A stretch of DNA of 64,000 nucleotides from Iris pallida (taxonomy: Eukaryota > Streptophyta > Magnoliopsida > Asparagales > Iridaceae). The stretch is taken from positions 3,856,982 to 3,920,981 of the forward strand of contig JANAVB010009599.1 in the NCBI GenBank assembly GCA_029216955.1. Direction: 5' to 3'. The position numbers and the translations under genes are program-made. Positions 22,101 to 34,424 of the stretch are shown here, one piece after another (the first letter of the stretch is position 1; the number at the start of each line of letters is the position of its first letter). The notes beneath the pieces are model-generated. The model was not told the DNA's origin. It did not search any database and was given only the letters and a program-made list of their open reading frames with translations.

Positions 22101-23104
22101 AGTAGGTGTATAGGTGGTGAACCACTCCTTACTGGAGCAGACATGGCAGGAGGCTCCAGTGTCTACCCACCAGTCAGAGTCAGTCCTTACTGCATCAACC
22201 TGTGCAATCATAGCAACTACGTCAGTGATCATAGATACCTTACTAGGCTCTCCTTGCTCTGATTGCTTGGTCTTTGCTTTACACTCATTCTTAAAGTGGC
22301 CCTTCTTGCCACACTTGAAGCAAGGCATTTTTGACTTTGGCTTCTTTTTCTTGATAGAAGTTCCCTTGACTTTTAGATTGTCAGGGTTCTTCTTCTTGCT
22401 GTGGAAAGCCGCCTGCTTTTCCTTTGGTTCCTTGGTCTGAACCAGATTGGCGTTAGCCAATTGCTTGGACAGTGTGTCCACCTTCAGTTGAGCCCGCATC
22501 TGGTCCTCAACATAGATTTCCTGTAGGAGATCTTCAAGGGTGATCTCCAACTTCTTCCTATGCATGTTTGCATAGAACTTGCTCCACCCAGCGGGGAGCT
22601 TTGAGACAATCCCTCCAACAACAAACTTGTCGGGGAGGGGCATCACCTCGTCTTCCAGCTTCTGTCGCAGTTTCAGGAACTCCTTTACCTGCGGCAGCAT
22701 AGACTTTTCGTCCTCAAAGAACCACTTGTGATATTTTTCAACCACAAATATTTTACTGCGGTTCTTGTCTTCTTCGTAGAGTTTTTCTAGAGACTCCCAT
22801 ATGTCTCTAGCGATATTCTTCTTAGAATAGGATTCTGCTAGGAATCCTCCATAGCATTCAGGATAAGCAACCTGCAAATGCTATTCTCTCTTCTCCACTT
22901 GGCCTGAAGTTTAGTAGCCGCAGAGATTGCGGCAGCAGACCCAGTATCTGGAACGGTAGGTTCCTCTTCAAGAAGCACGTGATCCACGTCTCTGAGTTGA
23001 AGAGTGAGATAAACCTTCCTCTTCCAGACTTGATAATGCTCTCCATCAAACTTCTCTAACTTACAGAAGTCAGTGTTTAGGAGTGAAGCATTAATGTTTT
23101 CCAT
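19199..23104 (-). pseudogene. Copia 2 Gag-Pol polyprotein, frameshifted
   Basis: The same functions as in Copia 1 are spread over at least five frames. Gag starts MENINASLLNTDFCKLEKFD at 23104. The Gag/protease frame is 21783-22877, with the zinc knuckle CFKCGKKGHFKNEC and protease WWVDTGASCHVC. The next frame, 20858-21805, has the pre-integrase RLGHVH, integrase HSDIC, RSDRGGEYRSHEF and NGVAERKNRT. Reverse transcriptase is at 19890-20792, with DVNTAFLNGE and the catalytic YVDDMLI. RNase H is at 19199-19871, with SSMESEFFAL and YCDNQATATV. The breaks near 22860, 21800, 20860, 19880 and 19400 are mostly simple frame changes and not large deletions. Catalytic residues are still visible, so decay is moderate. 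No typical iMet primer-binding site is visible next to the 5' LTR at 23127. Confidence 0.93.
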
Positions 23105-23126
23105 CGTAGCTATAAAGCTTTGAGAT

Positions 23127-24339
23127 TGTTATTGCCGGGACACAATTTTTCGATGGAAAACAGAGAATATGAAACAATTGTAAAAACAATGTTCCAACGC
23201 AACACTTCTAGGAAGGTTGCGCAAGGATAACGAAGATCTAAAAAGATATCGTTATGATATTACGAGAATCTAAAAAGATTTCGTAATCACAGCAATCAGA
23301 TCGTAGTACTTCTAAAAAGAAGATACAATCAGAGTTACTGGCAGCAACGAAGAAGGTGACTGGCGAAAGATGGAAGAACGCCTGCTGGGGTGAATGATCA
23401 CCGTTGCTCAAAGCTTTATTCGCCCTACACGATAGCTTCCAGGAACCAGCAAGTTCGTCGGAGAACTTGGAACACTACTACTGCTTCTGACTCCTCGGAT
23501 GGACACGATCTCCCGTGCAAAAAGCAACGCTGGTGCGGCGCCTTTCCTCTCTCTCTCAAAGGCTGCAGATCAGAATTGTGTTAAAGAACACGTCTGAAAA
23601 TCTCTGTTTACTTGTGCTAAAGAACACTTCGTAAACTTTCTGGTGGCTTCTCTTTCTGTTCTGTTCTGTTCTATATCCTGTGAGAGGGAGGAGGAGGCCT
23701 TATATAAGCCCCTGCAACAACTGCCGGTTAGCACAATGTTAGGAACGTGGTAGTAACCACCCCGAACATGAAGCAGCCGCTCAGAACATGCAATGACACG
23801 TTCTGCTGGAAGTTGTGCCACCAGCGTAATTTACACTTTACGCACACAGCCCCTTTTACGCACCCTACGCACTCTACCACTCTACGCACACTGCGTACGC
23901 TGCGCACACTGCGCACTCTACGCACGCTGCGCACACTGTGCGTACTGGGCTGCGTACTGGGCTGCGTAACTGGGCTCGCGCAACTTAAGCGCACTATGCT
24001 GACGTGCTAAGTGCAAAGTGCGCCAATAAAACGCCACATTACGCCTCATGAGCCCTTGAGCCCAAGTCCGAGCCCGAGTCCGAGTCCGAGTCGCTAAGCC
24101 CCAACGGGACTTAGCTCCTATGGAAATAAATTTCCCAAGAGCAAAAAGCATGAATGCTTTAATTGTTGATTTTAGCCTTTTTCTCATTAGAAAAATAATT
24201 CCACATGGCAAACCCATGTGCACCTCCACACCACATGTGCATCTCCAATAATAGCAAAGCTAATATATAGAGATACAAACCATTTGTTTTTTCCAATGTG
24301 GGACTAAACATTTCTAAAGGAAAAACCAAAAACCCAACA
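23127..24339 (-). repeat. Copia 2 LTR (5' LTR)
   Basis: 1213 bp, matching 16846-18115 with scattered substitutions. It has fewer of the short-period repeats than the other LTR. Confidence 0.93.
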
Positions 24340-24704
24340 ATTCCCATACTTCGATTATCCTCATTCCGAAAGGTGACTACCCGCCTTTATTTGTGAGTTT
24401 CATCCTATCAGCATGTGCATCTTCATTAATAGATTTTCTCTAAAATTGTGGCCAACAGACTTGTGGCCTTCTCCTGAGGCTTATCTCTCATGAGCAAGTC
24501 TGTTTCGGCAAAGGCAAGGAAATCCTCGACAATATCATGCTCGCTCAGGAGATCATAGCTAGCATTGGGCATCACTACAGGGGAGGGAATGCTACTATCT
24601 AAGTCGATATGGAAAAGGTGTATGACAGACATGACTGACAATTCATGATTTGGGTCCTTAGGTGATTTGGCTTCTCCAAATGGATTAACCTGGTGTAGAA
24701 GCTT
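24340..24704 (+). pseudogene. LINE reverse transcriptase (segment 3 of 3)
   Basis: Reading on the plus strand in shifting frames gives LILIPKGDYPPLF, then a FRPISMC-like phrase, then KLWPTDLW, LISHEQVCFGKGKEILDNI, MLAQEIIASIG, GGNATI and VDMEKVYDRHD, and finally FGFSKWINLV. This is the LINE reverse transcriptase order: IPK, then FRPIS, then a degraded NRL motif, then ISxxQxxFxxGRxIxDNI, then the first catalytic Asp in KxDMxKAYD. The second catalytic block (YADD) is absent because the sequence stops at about 24704, where a Gypsy-type LTR begins. The opposite-strand open frame 24426-24749 is only its shadow. Confidence 0.85.
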
Positions 24705-26512
24705 TGCCACTCCCCAGTTCCAAAATATAGGACTAGGAACAAGTAGCATGCCAGCAGATGCATTCCAAAGGCAATCCCAATTTAATAGACCTATTGGAAA
24801 GCATCTTACGTTGTAAATTAGAAAGTCTCAAGTACAAGTATTTCTCTATCTCATCCACAGTAATAAACATATATTAACAAGTCCAAATAATAGTGAGTAT
24901 AAAAGTGAAAGATTCAAATCATCAAGAATTCAAGTCATGTCCGGTGGAGACAAATCCATTACCAGTAGACGGGAAATAAAATAAAGACATAAATAAAATA
25001 ACTAAGTCCAAGATATGCTAAGCTAAGCATCAATAACACCGTCAACCGCAATGATACCGTGGTCTGGTGCTGGCTCGTAAACTTGGTAGTCTGCTCCTAG
25101 ATATACCTCATCTAAACCTGAAAAGATCACCAGGTCTTGACGGGACATAGCAAGATACATAATAACATGCCAGATGTAACAGAAAATAACATGCATGGAA
25201 GACATGAACAGTACAAGAAAAACATATAAGAAGTGACATGTCATAGAGAAGCGTAATACTAGACATGGCTAACAAACAAGTCGAATCAATTCTATAGATT
25301 GTAGTCAAGGCAAGCACTCCCAGTCTATAGTATATCTCAATTGTAGTCCAAGGCAAGCGACTCTCAATTGATAATGGTCAAAGTAGCTAATCCTAGTATC
25401 ATTCTCTTCTCCTAAATGAATACAAGATTAAGTAAAGTCAACGCTGGTCAAGTCAAGTCCAAGTAACACAGGGACACATAATCACGTCAAAACAAATCAA
25501 TCGAGGTCAAGTCAATCAATGGCATAGTGACATAGTACTGAGCCATAACAATCTCAGGAAATATACAAGAACACGAAAATGTATTACGACAAATAATAAA
25601 AAAATATAAACAATTCTACTTGCACGTATAACAAAAAAAAAACTATAACATGAACATGGGAAACAGGTGACCATGTAAGATAGAAAAGAAATAACAATAT
25701 AGGAAATGCTTGGATCATTGTACAATTCAGCAAGGTATACTTGCATGTCGTCTAAGTTCCTGCTGAATTTGCAATACCAACCTACCAAGAATCCACATAC
25801 AAATAAAAGAATTATTTTAGCATTCTAATTACACATGAGATACGTGATTTTCCTAAACAATAATTCTACATACTTCTAGGATTTCTATACCTAGTTTTAT
25901 AGTTTTGACTTCCGAAATTCAATGGTAAGTCCCAAGTTAAAGGACATCCATATAAATTATGTAAAAATTATAATTTAAACATAGTATATATGGAATTTAA
26001 CCTATGAATTTCAGATTTAGAATTTTGGGTATAATTTATGGTTATGTCTATTTTATGCCTACTTGTCTTGTTCGAAACTTGTCCGGAATACTACGAAACC
26101 ATCGCTATGACCTATAATTATCAAATCTCATATAAAAAATATTAAAATCTGAAAGTAATATCCTATTTATATACCAATTGTAGCCCCTATTATGAGCAAT
26201 TCTATGTTAGCAATTTAGGCGAAAATCTAGTCTAATGGTCCATATTTTTAGGGTTCAGTTCTATAATAAAATATCATAAAAATAATTTTGAAATATTTAA
26301 TTTACAAGTAAATAAAAATCAATAAATTGAGTTTTAAGAATTACCAACAATCGCTCAAAAAATCATACCGAAAAGTCCCAAACTAGCCCTACCGTAATTC
26401 AAACTATCAACAACCTAACATAGAATTTATATGGGTGATAATATAGCAAAAATGATGACAAGATATGGATTTTAGAATAAATAGTTCTCAGATTTCAAAA
26501 GGAATTATGCCT
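24705..26512. mobile_element. Gypsy-type LTR fragment (family Z, copy 1)
   Basis: It starts TGCCACTCCCCAG and continues TCCAAAATATAGGACTAGG and ATGCCAGCAG. The same words open the LTR fragment at 56983 and, on the opposite strand, end the solo LTR at 38696. A shared internal block (ATCACCAGGTC near 25128) and a GCAAGGTATACTTGC box near 25731 also match the relatives. The right end is not a clean ...CA terminus with a duplication: it abuts a CACTA-derived segment at about 26513, so this copy is probably truncated. No coding sequence is seen. Confidence 0.65.
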
Positions 26513-27420
26513 GGGAATTTTCTCTTGCACTCTATCTCTCTCTTTCTCCCGCGATGCTGGGATTTTTCTCTCGCTAATCGCGTGCCAACGTTCCCTCCTT
26601 CATCTAGATTCAGAACTTCTTCCCTATGGCGGTGAGCTTCTTCCCTAATATTCTTAGTAGGTTAATTTTGTTAGAGTTGAGAATATGATTGGCATTTATT
26701 ATATGTTTACATAGTGAAATGATTGTCTATGCTTCAATTTTGTTAGTGTTTGATTTTGTTAGGATTAATGTTATTAGGGTGTTCTCTCTCGATCAATTTT
26801 GATAGTTTTTGATTTGGAATATTATGTTAGTTGACATACTAGGGTTTAGTTTTCAGATTTATGTATGCCTCTCTCTCCGATGGTATAATGTTTTGGCTTT
26901 TTTTTTTCTTTTCATTTTCTATAAATTTATTTTTATATTTATCAGGCTAGACACTTGGATTTTCGTAGAAATTTATTTTTATATTTTTTGGCTTTATTTT
27001 CCTTTTTATTTTCTATCGACTATCATAAATGACATTTTCCCTATATTTGGTTGGGTTTGTTTGTTAGGACTATAAATTTTTGGTCTTGCATTGTTTAATT
27101 TTTGGAAATACGATTTGTGGCAAATGTTTGTGTTTGTTGGAAGTTGATCATGAAAAAAAAGAAATTTAACACATGTTCTCCCATTTAATTTAACTTGTGA
27201 TGCTTCTATGTCATTTTGTAGGAAACTGAGGATGTCTTAGGGTGTGCATTATGTGATAATCTGTTATGTGCTTCCTAACTCAGTTTTATCTTCATATATA
27301 AGTAAGGTCATCAATGAAGTTGACATTTCGTAGATAATCTTTTTATATTTGACTAGTGGGACATTAAGCTTGTGGTCTGCCATTGTTTAATTTTTCGGAG
27401 TTGGATCTGTAGATAATGCA
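26513..27420 (+). repeat. Inverted copy of CACTA 5' UTR region (arm A)
   Basis: This segment matches the reverse complement of 47603-48527 along its length. Shared landmarks in order include CGCGTGCCAACGTTCCCTCC, TTCTTAGTAGGTTAATTTTG, TCGATCAATTTTGATAG, TCTCTCCGATGGTATAATG and GGATCTGTAGATAATG. By eye the identity is roughly 90 percent in the best stretches. It is not an open gene; the partner lies upstream of a CACTA transposase. It therefore looks like the 5' untranslated part of a second CACTA copy in the opposite direction, with its outer end lost at 26513. Confidence 0.85.
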
Positions 27421-28689
27421 TGTTCAGCAACATAAGCAATATGTAGTGCAAAGTTAGATTTGTGTCGCAAAAGCATTTCTGCAACATATCTGGCTATGTC
27501 GCGTACATGTCGCTATAGCCTTGTCTGGAAAAGTCTTTAGCGACACGAAATCACACATGTCACAGAATGTAACAACTTTTAGCGACATATTATATTTATA
27601 ATTAAACTAAGTTTTGACGACTAGTGTCTTGTGTGTTGCAGAAATTTGATACAGTGGCAACATAACACATGTCGCCAAAAGTCTAGTTTTTTGTTTTTTT
27701 TATTATTAAAAAGTATTTCCTGCTACACAATTTGATTTCGCGGAAGCTAATGTAGCCAATATAAAAATACTTCCTGCTACACAATTTAATGTCGCAAAAA
27801 TAATTTATATTTTTAATATTAATTTATAAAAAATTATTTTTGCATAATTTTTCGACATAAATATAAAAACTTATTTCAAAAATAACTTATAAATATTGAA
27901 ATTTGTATTCGAAGAACTTGAGAACAACGAGCAACAAGTTGCCGAAATCAAAACATGATATACAATATAACTTCAAAAATCTCTTCATTAAAAAATCCAA
28001 TAAAACAATATTTTAAAAACTTCAAGTAACCCATTCAAGAAGAAACATACTATATTCCACAAACGTACTATATTCTAGCTGGATAACTACAATACAAAAC
28101 AACACACATAAACAGAATGCTTCCCAAAAATACCTTTAATAGATCTCATGATATGAATGTCTTCCCCCCAAAAATTGACTTGTTACCTATGTGTTGTGCA
28201 AACCAAAATTATGGAAAAAAATTGTAAGTAGCCTAAAGAGTAGATGCTATAACATAATTACTGGTATGGACAAGTACAAACATGTGGTAATAAGGAAACA
28301 TAGCATAATCATAGCATAAAGAAAGAAGCCAATAAGAAAACTAATAAAGTGATCAGCTATATGCAAAAAATAAATAAATAACCCATTAGAAATTAGACAT
28401 TTTGGTGTAGTGTTATATGCAAAAAATCTACACACACAACTATATACATTATCATGTATATCCTGTAGGTTAGGGACTTACATGCAAAAATAATCTACAA
28501 AAAATCATATATATAATAAAAATCATGAAGCTAGCAACTTCAAAGAAGTGCAGTAGAGAGAGAGAGAGAGAGACCCAAAATTAGAAGTCAAGTCGCTGCC
28601 TAGCATCTCTCAGGTGAATCCTCCCCACATTGATCCGACGAAAGTACACACATCTCAACAACACCGCTTGAACTTTTCAAGTTTCTGGT
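27421..28689. other. CACTA subterminal-like region with GTCGC words
   Basis: It contains repeated TGTCGC/GCGACA words near 27463, 27498, 27507, 27539, 27580, 27671 and 27792, embedded in AT-rich DNA. They resemble the words close to the right terminus (50225-50400). No gene is supported. A (GA)n run lies at 28556-28572. The region would be the 3' subterminal and 3' untranslated part of the minus-strand CACTA genes. Confidence 0.5.
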
Positions 28690-30348
28690 TCCGTGCCATA
28701 ATTTATTGTTGTATCGCGAGCTTCATTTTGTGCCGCAAGTTATTGTTGTTGTTGTATCACAAGCTGATTTTGTTGAGTTTCATTAAGTTCCTTAAGTGAT
28801 GATAACTCGTCTCTTAGGATAATCACTTCCCCACCATTCTCCCTGCATGTGGAATAGTATTAGAGGGCTTACGGCCCACCCCATATCCTCTCAAGTAATC
28901 TGATTTCTTCCGGGCCTGCTACGATATTTCTTGTGATATTGGGATTGCATCGGTTGAGAACACAGAGTTCGCAAATTTTCAAGCTCACCTTAACATTTTT
29001 AAGGAACATAAGTAATTAGGTACATTGTAAATCAAAACATAATTACTTAGTGTTAACTTATTTTTAGTTTAAAGTAACATGCATACAACAAAACATATGG
29101 TAGATTACTTTATTCCTTACGCTTATGATCCAACCAATCATCTTTCTTACTCAATTGAGATTCCTTAAAGAATCAAAGTGAGTATCTCCGCCTAATTTCA
29201 TGAAAATAAACAGTTAAATATTATATATGGATAAGTAAATGAATATATATAAAGTCAAGCTAGAAATTACAAAAAATGTGTCACCTTCGTGGACATTGTT
29301 GCTGCAAATGACTTTGACCACGAATAATTCCGTGGCAAACTGGAACATGCTACTTTGTTTTGTTCTGATCGTTTCTACAACATGAAACCAAAACCATGGG
29401 TAAACAGATAACCAAAATAAAAAAGGGCACAAAGTATCATACCAAAATCAAAACAAGGCACAAGTATCTAATTACAAACAGATGACTCAAAATGCTCAAC
29501 AAGAAACAAGAAACGAAACAGTAAGGTGGAATGTCCAATTCGAATAAAATCAGTAGAAACTGAATTTGTCAATTAGACGAAGATACTGAAATTAAAATTT
29601 TGATCTAATCTAGTATCAAAACGAGCAGCAAGTATATTCATCTCTCCACCACCATAGTGTACAACCATGCTGCAGGAGCTAACTACAGGGCAGCAACAGG
29701 CAGCATTGGCTACAGTACAGGCTCTATATCTATGTGCAGAGCAGTTATGGGAAATACAAGATGTTGGGCAATAGGAGAGTGACTGCAGGTAGGAAAGCAG
29801 TGAGTAACTATAGGTAGGAAAGCAGTCAGTAGGGGCTTTGTGTGGGAGGATAGGCAAAGACTGGTAGGGGTGTCTTTGTAATGAAGTACTTGTCAAAAAA
29901 CTTACTCAAGCTTTCTGTTCTTTGAGTAACAGAGATTTCTACAGTGATTGTGTCTTATTGATAGGTGAATACACAGGTATCTATAATAACATGATATCCT
30001 AGGTATCTAGTGAATACATAGGTATCAGTAGGGGGCTTGTGTGAGAGTTCAGTTCTAGTGTCTAGTTTAGGGGAAATTACATAGGTATATAATAACATGA
30101 TACCTAGGTAATTGGGATGAATATCCTGTGTCTAGGGGATACTAGAGTATATTGTGGGTGTATGTCTATGAGTTTTGATATGGGTACAAGGTTATTTCCT
30201 ATAACCTATATGTATACTAGACCACAAGTATATAGCTATGCATGCAACCTCAATTATTGAGGATATAGCAGACCATAGCAGCTTTAGAGATTTCTCTCTC
30301 GGCTTTAACGGCGACGAAAACGTTCTTCGAGAGTTAGGGTAGACAAGT

Positions 30349-30399
<51 letters not shown>

Positions 30400-31095
30400 T
30401 ATATATGGGTAAAGGCTAAGGATATGTTGAATACTTGTATACATTGGTAAGGGTATATGTGCATATAGTGTAGTAGCATATGGGATATCAAGGGGGAATC
30501 ATGAGTGATGAGAACAAAGAATAAAGTAACTAAACATCATATACCTTAAAAAATTATTTGTTGTCCAAACCCGATAAATCATGTACTCCCAATTCTCTTG
30601 TGAAATGTCTTTATACGGCTTGCTTCTTGGTTAACGCCATTCTTCAACAAGCTCTTATAATGTGCATGCATGCGACTCCAATCTTTGTACCTCAGTTGTC
30701 ATATTTTTGTGAGGCAAATGGCCTGCCTCACCAATTCATCCTGATAATTTTTAATCTCAAATTTTTCCTGCAAACATATACTCAATAATATGGATTATTC
30801 ATAAACAATATATAGAAATAAACCTAATTATATGAACTAGTGAATGATCCACCAATACCGAAATCTTAGAATAATTGACTTCTTTAGAGAGTCATCGATG
30901 TCATCCCAATACATGACGTCCAAAAGTGGTGCAGCACCAATCATCTTTCAACACCAATCTAGTTTGCAAGGGGGTAGCATTTTCCCCAACTGGAGCTCTT
31001 TCCTTGTCGGGGATTGGCACTTGAAGCTTGCCCCTTTTTTATACCATTTTCTCTACCGCTTTACCACGTGTCTTATCTCGTGTATTTTTCTTCGA
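28690..31095 (-). pseudogene. TNP1-type (Ptta/En/Spm) CACTA gene remnant
   Basis: Three exon-like blocks on the minus strand resemble the second CACTA gene, known as the plant transposase Ptta/En/Spm family, whose product binds subterminal repeats. Block 1 (31095-30845) reads TRGKAVEKMV, then KRGKLQVPIPDKERAPVGEN. Block 2 (30776-30545) reads YKDWSRMHAHYKSLL, then PYKDISQENWEYMIYRVW after a frameshift. Block 3 (28985-28690) reads TDAIPISQEIS, then ARKKSDYLRGYGVGRKPSN, then LRDELSSLKELNETQQNQ. The order and phrases are characteristic of that family. Stops (for example after QEIS and after GKLQ's upstream MV) and frameshifts show that it is dead. The introns between the blocks are AT-rich with no coding signal. 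One of them holds an (AT)n tract at about 30352-30410. Confidence 0.8.
30352..30410. repeat. AT microsatellite
   Basis: An (AT)n tract in a presumed intron of the TNP1-type remnant. Confidence 0.95.
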
Positions 31096-32499
31096 TGAGC
31101 CTGCCAAGTTAATTTTTTGGATTGTTGGTAAAGATCAAGATGCATAAGAAAATACTATAATGAGATAATGAATAATCTCATGGTTGAATCCACATGGAAG
31201 AATATTAAGTAATCATAAAACTTCAAATGGAAAATCATATTACAATATTGTTATTCAACAACTACTAACCCGAGCCTTAGATCTGTTTCATTGTGTACAT
31301 GCATGATTTTTACTCGATGGGAAAGTGGGTGGGTATTTCTCAAGACGTACTCAGTAAAAGGGGGATTTAACTGTGTGTGATAACTTTTTTTTAACGAAGA
31401 ATAACGATTTACTTCCACAGATAGATATAGCATAATGCAAAGGACAAAAAGAATAATAAATTTAAATTATCAAAGCTCAGAATCCGATTTAATAAAAGCG
31501 GGAACAACATTAAGTTCAGGGAAAACAACTTTACATGTTATTATTAGTGTACAAGCAACATATATTTGTGCAGGTTACATGATTGTGCAAGATATAATAA
31601 GACAAAAAAGATGTGCTCATGAGGACACTGTAGAAGTTAATATATAATGATTTTGAAATCAAGATATTTGTTAAGACCGGATAGATATGAAAAGTAAGGG
31701 CTCAGAAGATGCTAAAATTTAATACATGTCTAACAAACTTGATCGTCTTACTTGCTCTGGACTGCCTGCTGAAGAGAAAAGAAACATCCCTGATACTACA
31801 TACATCTACAATTGTGAGCTCAGATACATGTGTGTTTCCATGGGAATCATGTTTGATAGTGTATAGTTTGCTAGGGGCAGGACTAGGTTCATGGCTACCA
31901 GAACGATTTAGTGATAACAAATCATGAATGTCTTATTGTAAATTTCCAACATTGCCTACAAATAATAGAAAATTTTGGATCCATAATTCAAGTATTTACT
32001 TGTCGATCAAACAACGATTCCAATACAAATATCAGGTTACCCGAACATAAAAAAAAATGGCCTCAGATGCATGTGATTTTGTTTGTTAGGGAAGCACTAG
32101 GCTCATGGCTACCATGTCAGATACATGTGTGTTGCCATGGGAACTATTTGATATGGAATGTGATCTGCTCAGCCCAACATATAAAAAGAAACGGCCTTGG
32201 ATGCTCAAATGTTATCAGGTAATGTATGAAAATACAAGATCAAAAAGGACAAAAACTGCAAGTACAAGTTATAGAGTAGACAATAATCCATTATTCTGTA
32301 AGTTACCTGCACCACTGGATAGTGACTCTATAGGACTGGGCACATGCAATTGATTGTTATTGGAGCCTCAGTTGTGTTCTCTTCAGGTGTGGGAACAAGG
32401 CGGGATGATTTAAGAGTGGGACCATTGTGTACGACCTAAAAATACAAAATACATAGATATTAAGGCATTATTAACATAATTTAAGTAGAATATATCATT
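31096..32499. other. AT-rich non-coding CACTA interior
   Basis: No gene is supported. Two loosely duplicated modules share TCAGATACATGTGTGTT (31819 and 32119) and CATGGCTACCA (31892 and 32104), so short segments have been copied or shuffled locally. The rest shows nothing recognisable. Confidence 0.5.
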
Positions 32500-32830
32500 T
32501 GAGAATCATATCTTGTATATTACAATTTTCATTTGAAGATTAGAAGGCACATTATTATCATCGCTGCTGGATGAACTAAGAAAATCATCACACTGGCCCA
32601 GTCGATACTCATCACCATCTCTTTCACTCACATTTCTTTTGCTATGCTTACCAAAACTTGTTTGGGTGATCTTCTCAAATGGAGCTAATAAATTTGAAGT
32701 GTGAAGCAAACCCAAAGCATCTAATTTCCTTGGTTCCTAGAAATATTTTCATTTCTTTGCTTCTCATATGCTGACGTCATCTGGGCTGCTTGTCCGGGTC
32801 TTAAATATACTCCGCTCTTTGGTTTTTCCA
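32500..32830 (-). pseudogene. Possible upstream exon of TNP1-type gene
   Basis: The minus strand reads RPGQAAQMTSAYEKQ (about 32800-32755), and after a frame change RKLDALGLLHTSNLLAPFE and a Ser/Asp-rich stretch (FLSSSSSDDNN). It lies upstream of the TNP1 blocks on the same strand, so it may be its N-terminal exon. I do not recognise a defined domain, and the link is inference. Confidence 0.4.
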
Positions 32831-34424
32831 TCTATGACAATAAAGAAAACTAATAATTCAACAATGTAATTCCAATTTTCATTGCATGCATTCCAAATGT
32901 GTGAAGTTGGAGGCAATTGACACATAGCAAATGTTATTTTAGACATTTCAATGCAATAATTAAGAAGCCTAAAGAGAGACTATTGCAGAAAAACCTAAAG
33001 ACTAGTTCCAGTTTTATTGAGACAGAACATCAGTTGTTATTTTAGAAAACATGTTATTTTAGACATTCTTCACTCACATTTCAGTTCTAATTAGACATTC
33101 CAATGCAATAATAGTGTAGCAGCAACAATATAAGCTGCAATTTCAGAATTGCATTCTGCAGTAACAAATCTGTAGTAATAGTGTAGCAGCAGCAATATCA
33201 GTTACATTATGCATTCTGCAGTATCATAATGACCTTAAGCATTCTACAATAACATTGTAGTTTCAAAAATGAAAGATTTTTGTAGTAACATTGACTTAAT
33301 GCATTCTGTAGTAACAGTGTAGCAGCAGCAGTTTCAGATGCAGTATGCATTTTGCATTTGCAGTAGCAGAATGACCTTATTGCATTCTGTAGTAACATTG
33401 TAGTTTCAAAAATGAAAAGTTGGAAACTACGTAGTATGGACAGGAGAGAAGCTTGCAATAAACATAATGTTAAGCATGTAACTTAAAATGAGGAGTGACA
33501 GGTTAAAGAAAGGAAGTTTCTCCTTGATTAATTTAAACAATAATGTTAAGCAATATCTGTTCAGTTCGACTACAGAAACACGAATAATAACTTGAATATG
33601 GATGTGACATGTGAATTTCACTAACATTAAAACTGTACCTTATTTTCTCTTTAGCCCCTTGAAAAAAATTAAGAAATGAGATGCATGTAACTAACATAAT
33701 CTTGTTAAAAAAAGATGATCGATTATTTCATCATCAAACAACACAAACAACTAAACATGAATGTATCAGCAGCATTAGACAATCCCAACAGATGCCCTCC
33801 ACTTAGCAACACATGAAAACTTCGTTTATTGACTCATCTTTAGCATTAACAATGTTCCATGAACTTAAATAATCATACTACAAAAAGTACATTCTCTTAA
33901 TAAACAGAGCAAAGTGCCAATAATCCAAGTATCTCATACAAAAATTAAACTGCGATGAACAAAACTTACCTTCACAGTTCACAAAATGTCATCTAAATTC
34001 TAAACCATGAAAAAGATGTCAATATCAGAATCACTCTATTCAAAACTCATATTCAAAACTGAACATAAAAACAAAAATTAAACTATGATGAGCAAAACAA
34101 TATTGATATTCATCTCAATCACTCTATTCAAAACTCAACATAAAAACTACATATCAAAATCTATAGGGGTCAATATCAGAATCATAAAGCATTTGTCTGT
34201 CATCCTCATCATCCTCTCTATGGGCTATTGTTTCATCCTCATTATTGCTGAGATGCAAAACCATATCACTTGGAATAATCTCAGGATCAAGACTATTCCT
34301 ATGATATTGAACATTAGTATCTTCAATGATAATTGGGATAATCCCAGTGCTTTTGTCTTTTTGGAATGCATAATAGGCTCTAAAATTTCAATTGATTCAA
34401 GCTCATCATCATTATCCAACTCTA
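32831..34424. other. AT-rich non-coding interval
   Basis: No gene is seen except a degenerate tandem array at 33110-33420, listed separately. The interval separates the two CACTA genes. Confidence 0.5.
33110..33420. repeat. Degenerate tandem repeat with GCATTCTGnAGTA words
   Basis: GCATTCTGCAGTA/GCATTCTGTAGTAACA recurs near 33152, 33212, 33301 and 33384. It is joined by repeated GTGTAGCAGCAGCA, AATGACCTTA and ACATTGTAGTTTCAAAAATG segments. Spacing varies, giving roughly three mosaic units. Confidence 0.75.

Larger units (their letters stand above)
16846..24339 (-). mobile_element. Copia 2: older, decayed Ty1/Copia element
   Basis: LTRs lie at 16846-18115 (about 1270 bp) and 23127-24339 (about 1213 bp), with ends TGTTATTGCCGG...CCCAACA. 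Flanks are TTTCC at 16841-16845 and ATTCC at 24340-24344, a 5-bp duplication with one change. The coding strand is minus. The polyprotein is broken by several frameshifts, and the LTRs differ by small substitutions and by repeat-number changes near 17.6-17.9 kb and 23.9-24.1 kb. It is therefore clearly older than Copia 1, although both hit the same LINE. The LINE reading resumes on the right side, confirming the boundaries. Confidence 0.93.

Noticed and set aside
11529..23104. Reverse transcriptases as possible endogenous pararetrovirus copies
   Set aside because: Domain order (integrase before reverse transcriptase), flanking LTRs and target duplications identify Ty1/Copia elements. No viral movement or coat protein is present.
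24426..24749. 107-residue minus-strand open frame that looked like a gene fragment
   Set aside because: The plus strand here encodes recognisable LINE reverse transcriptase motifs, so this is the antisense shadow, and it runs across the LINE/LTR junction at 24705.
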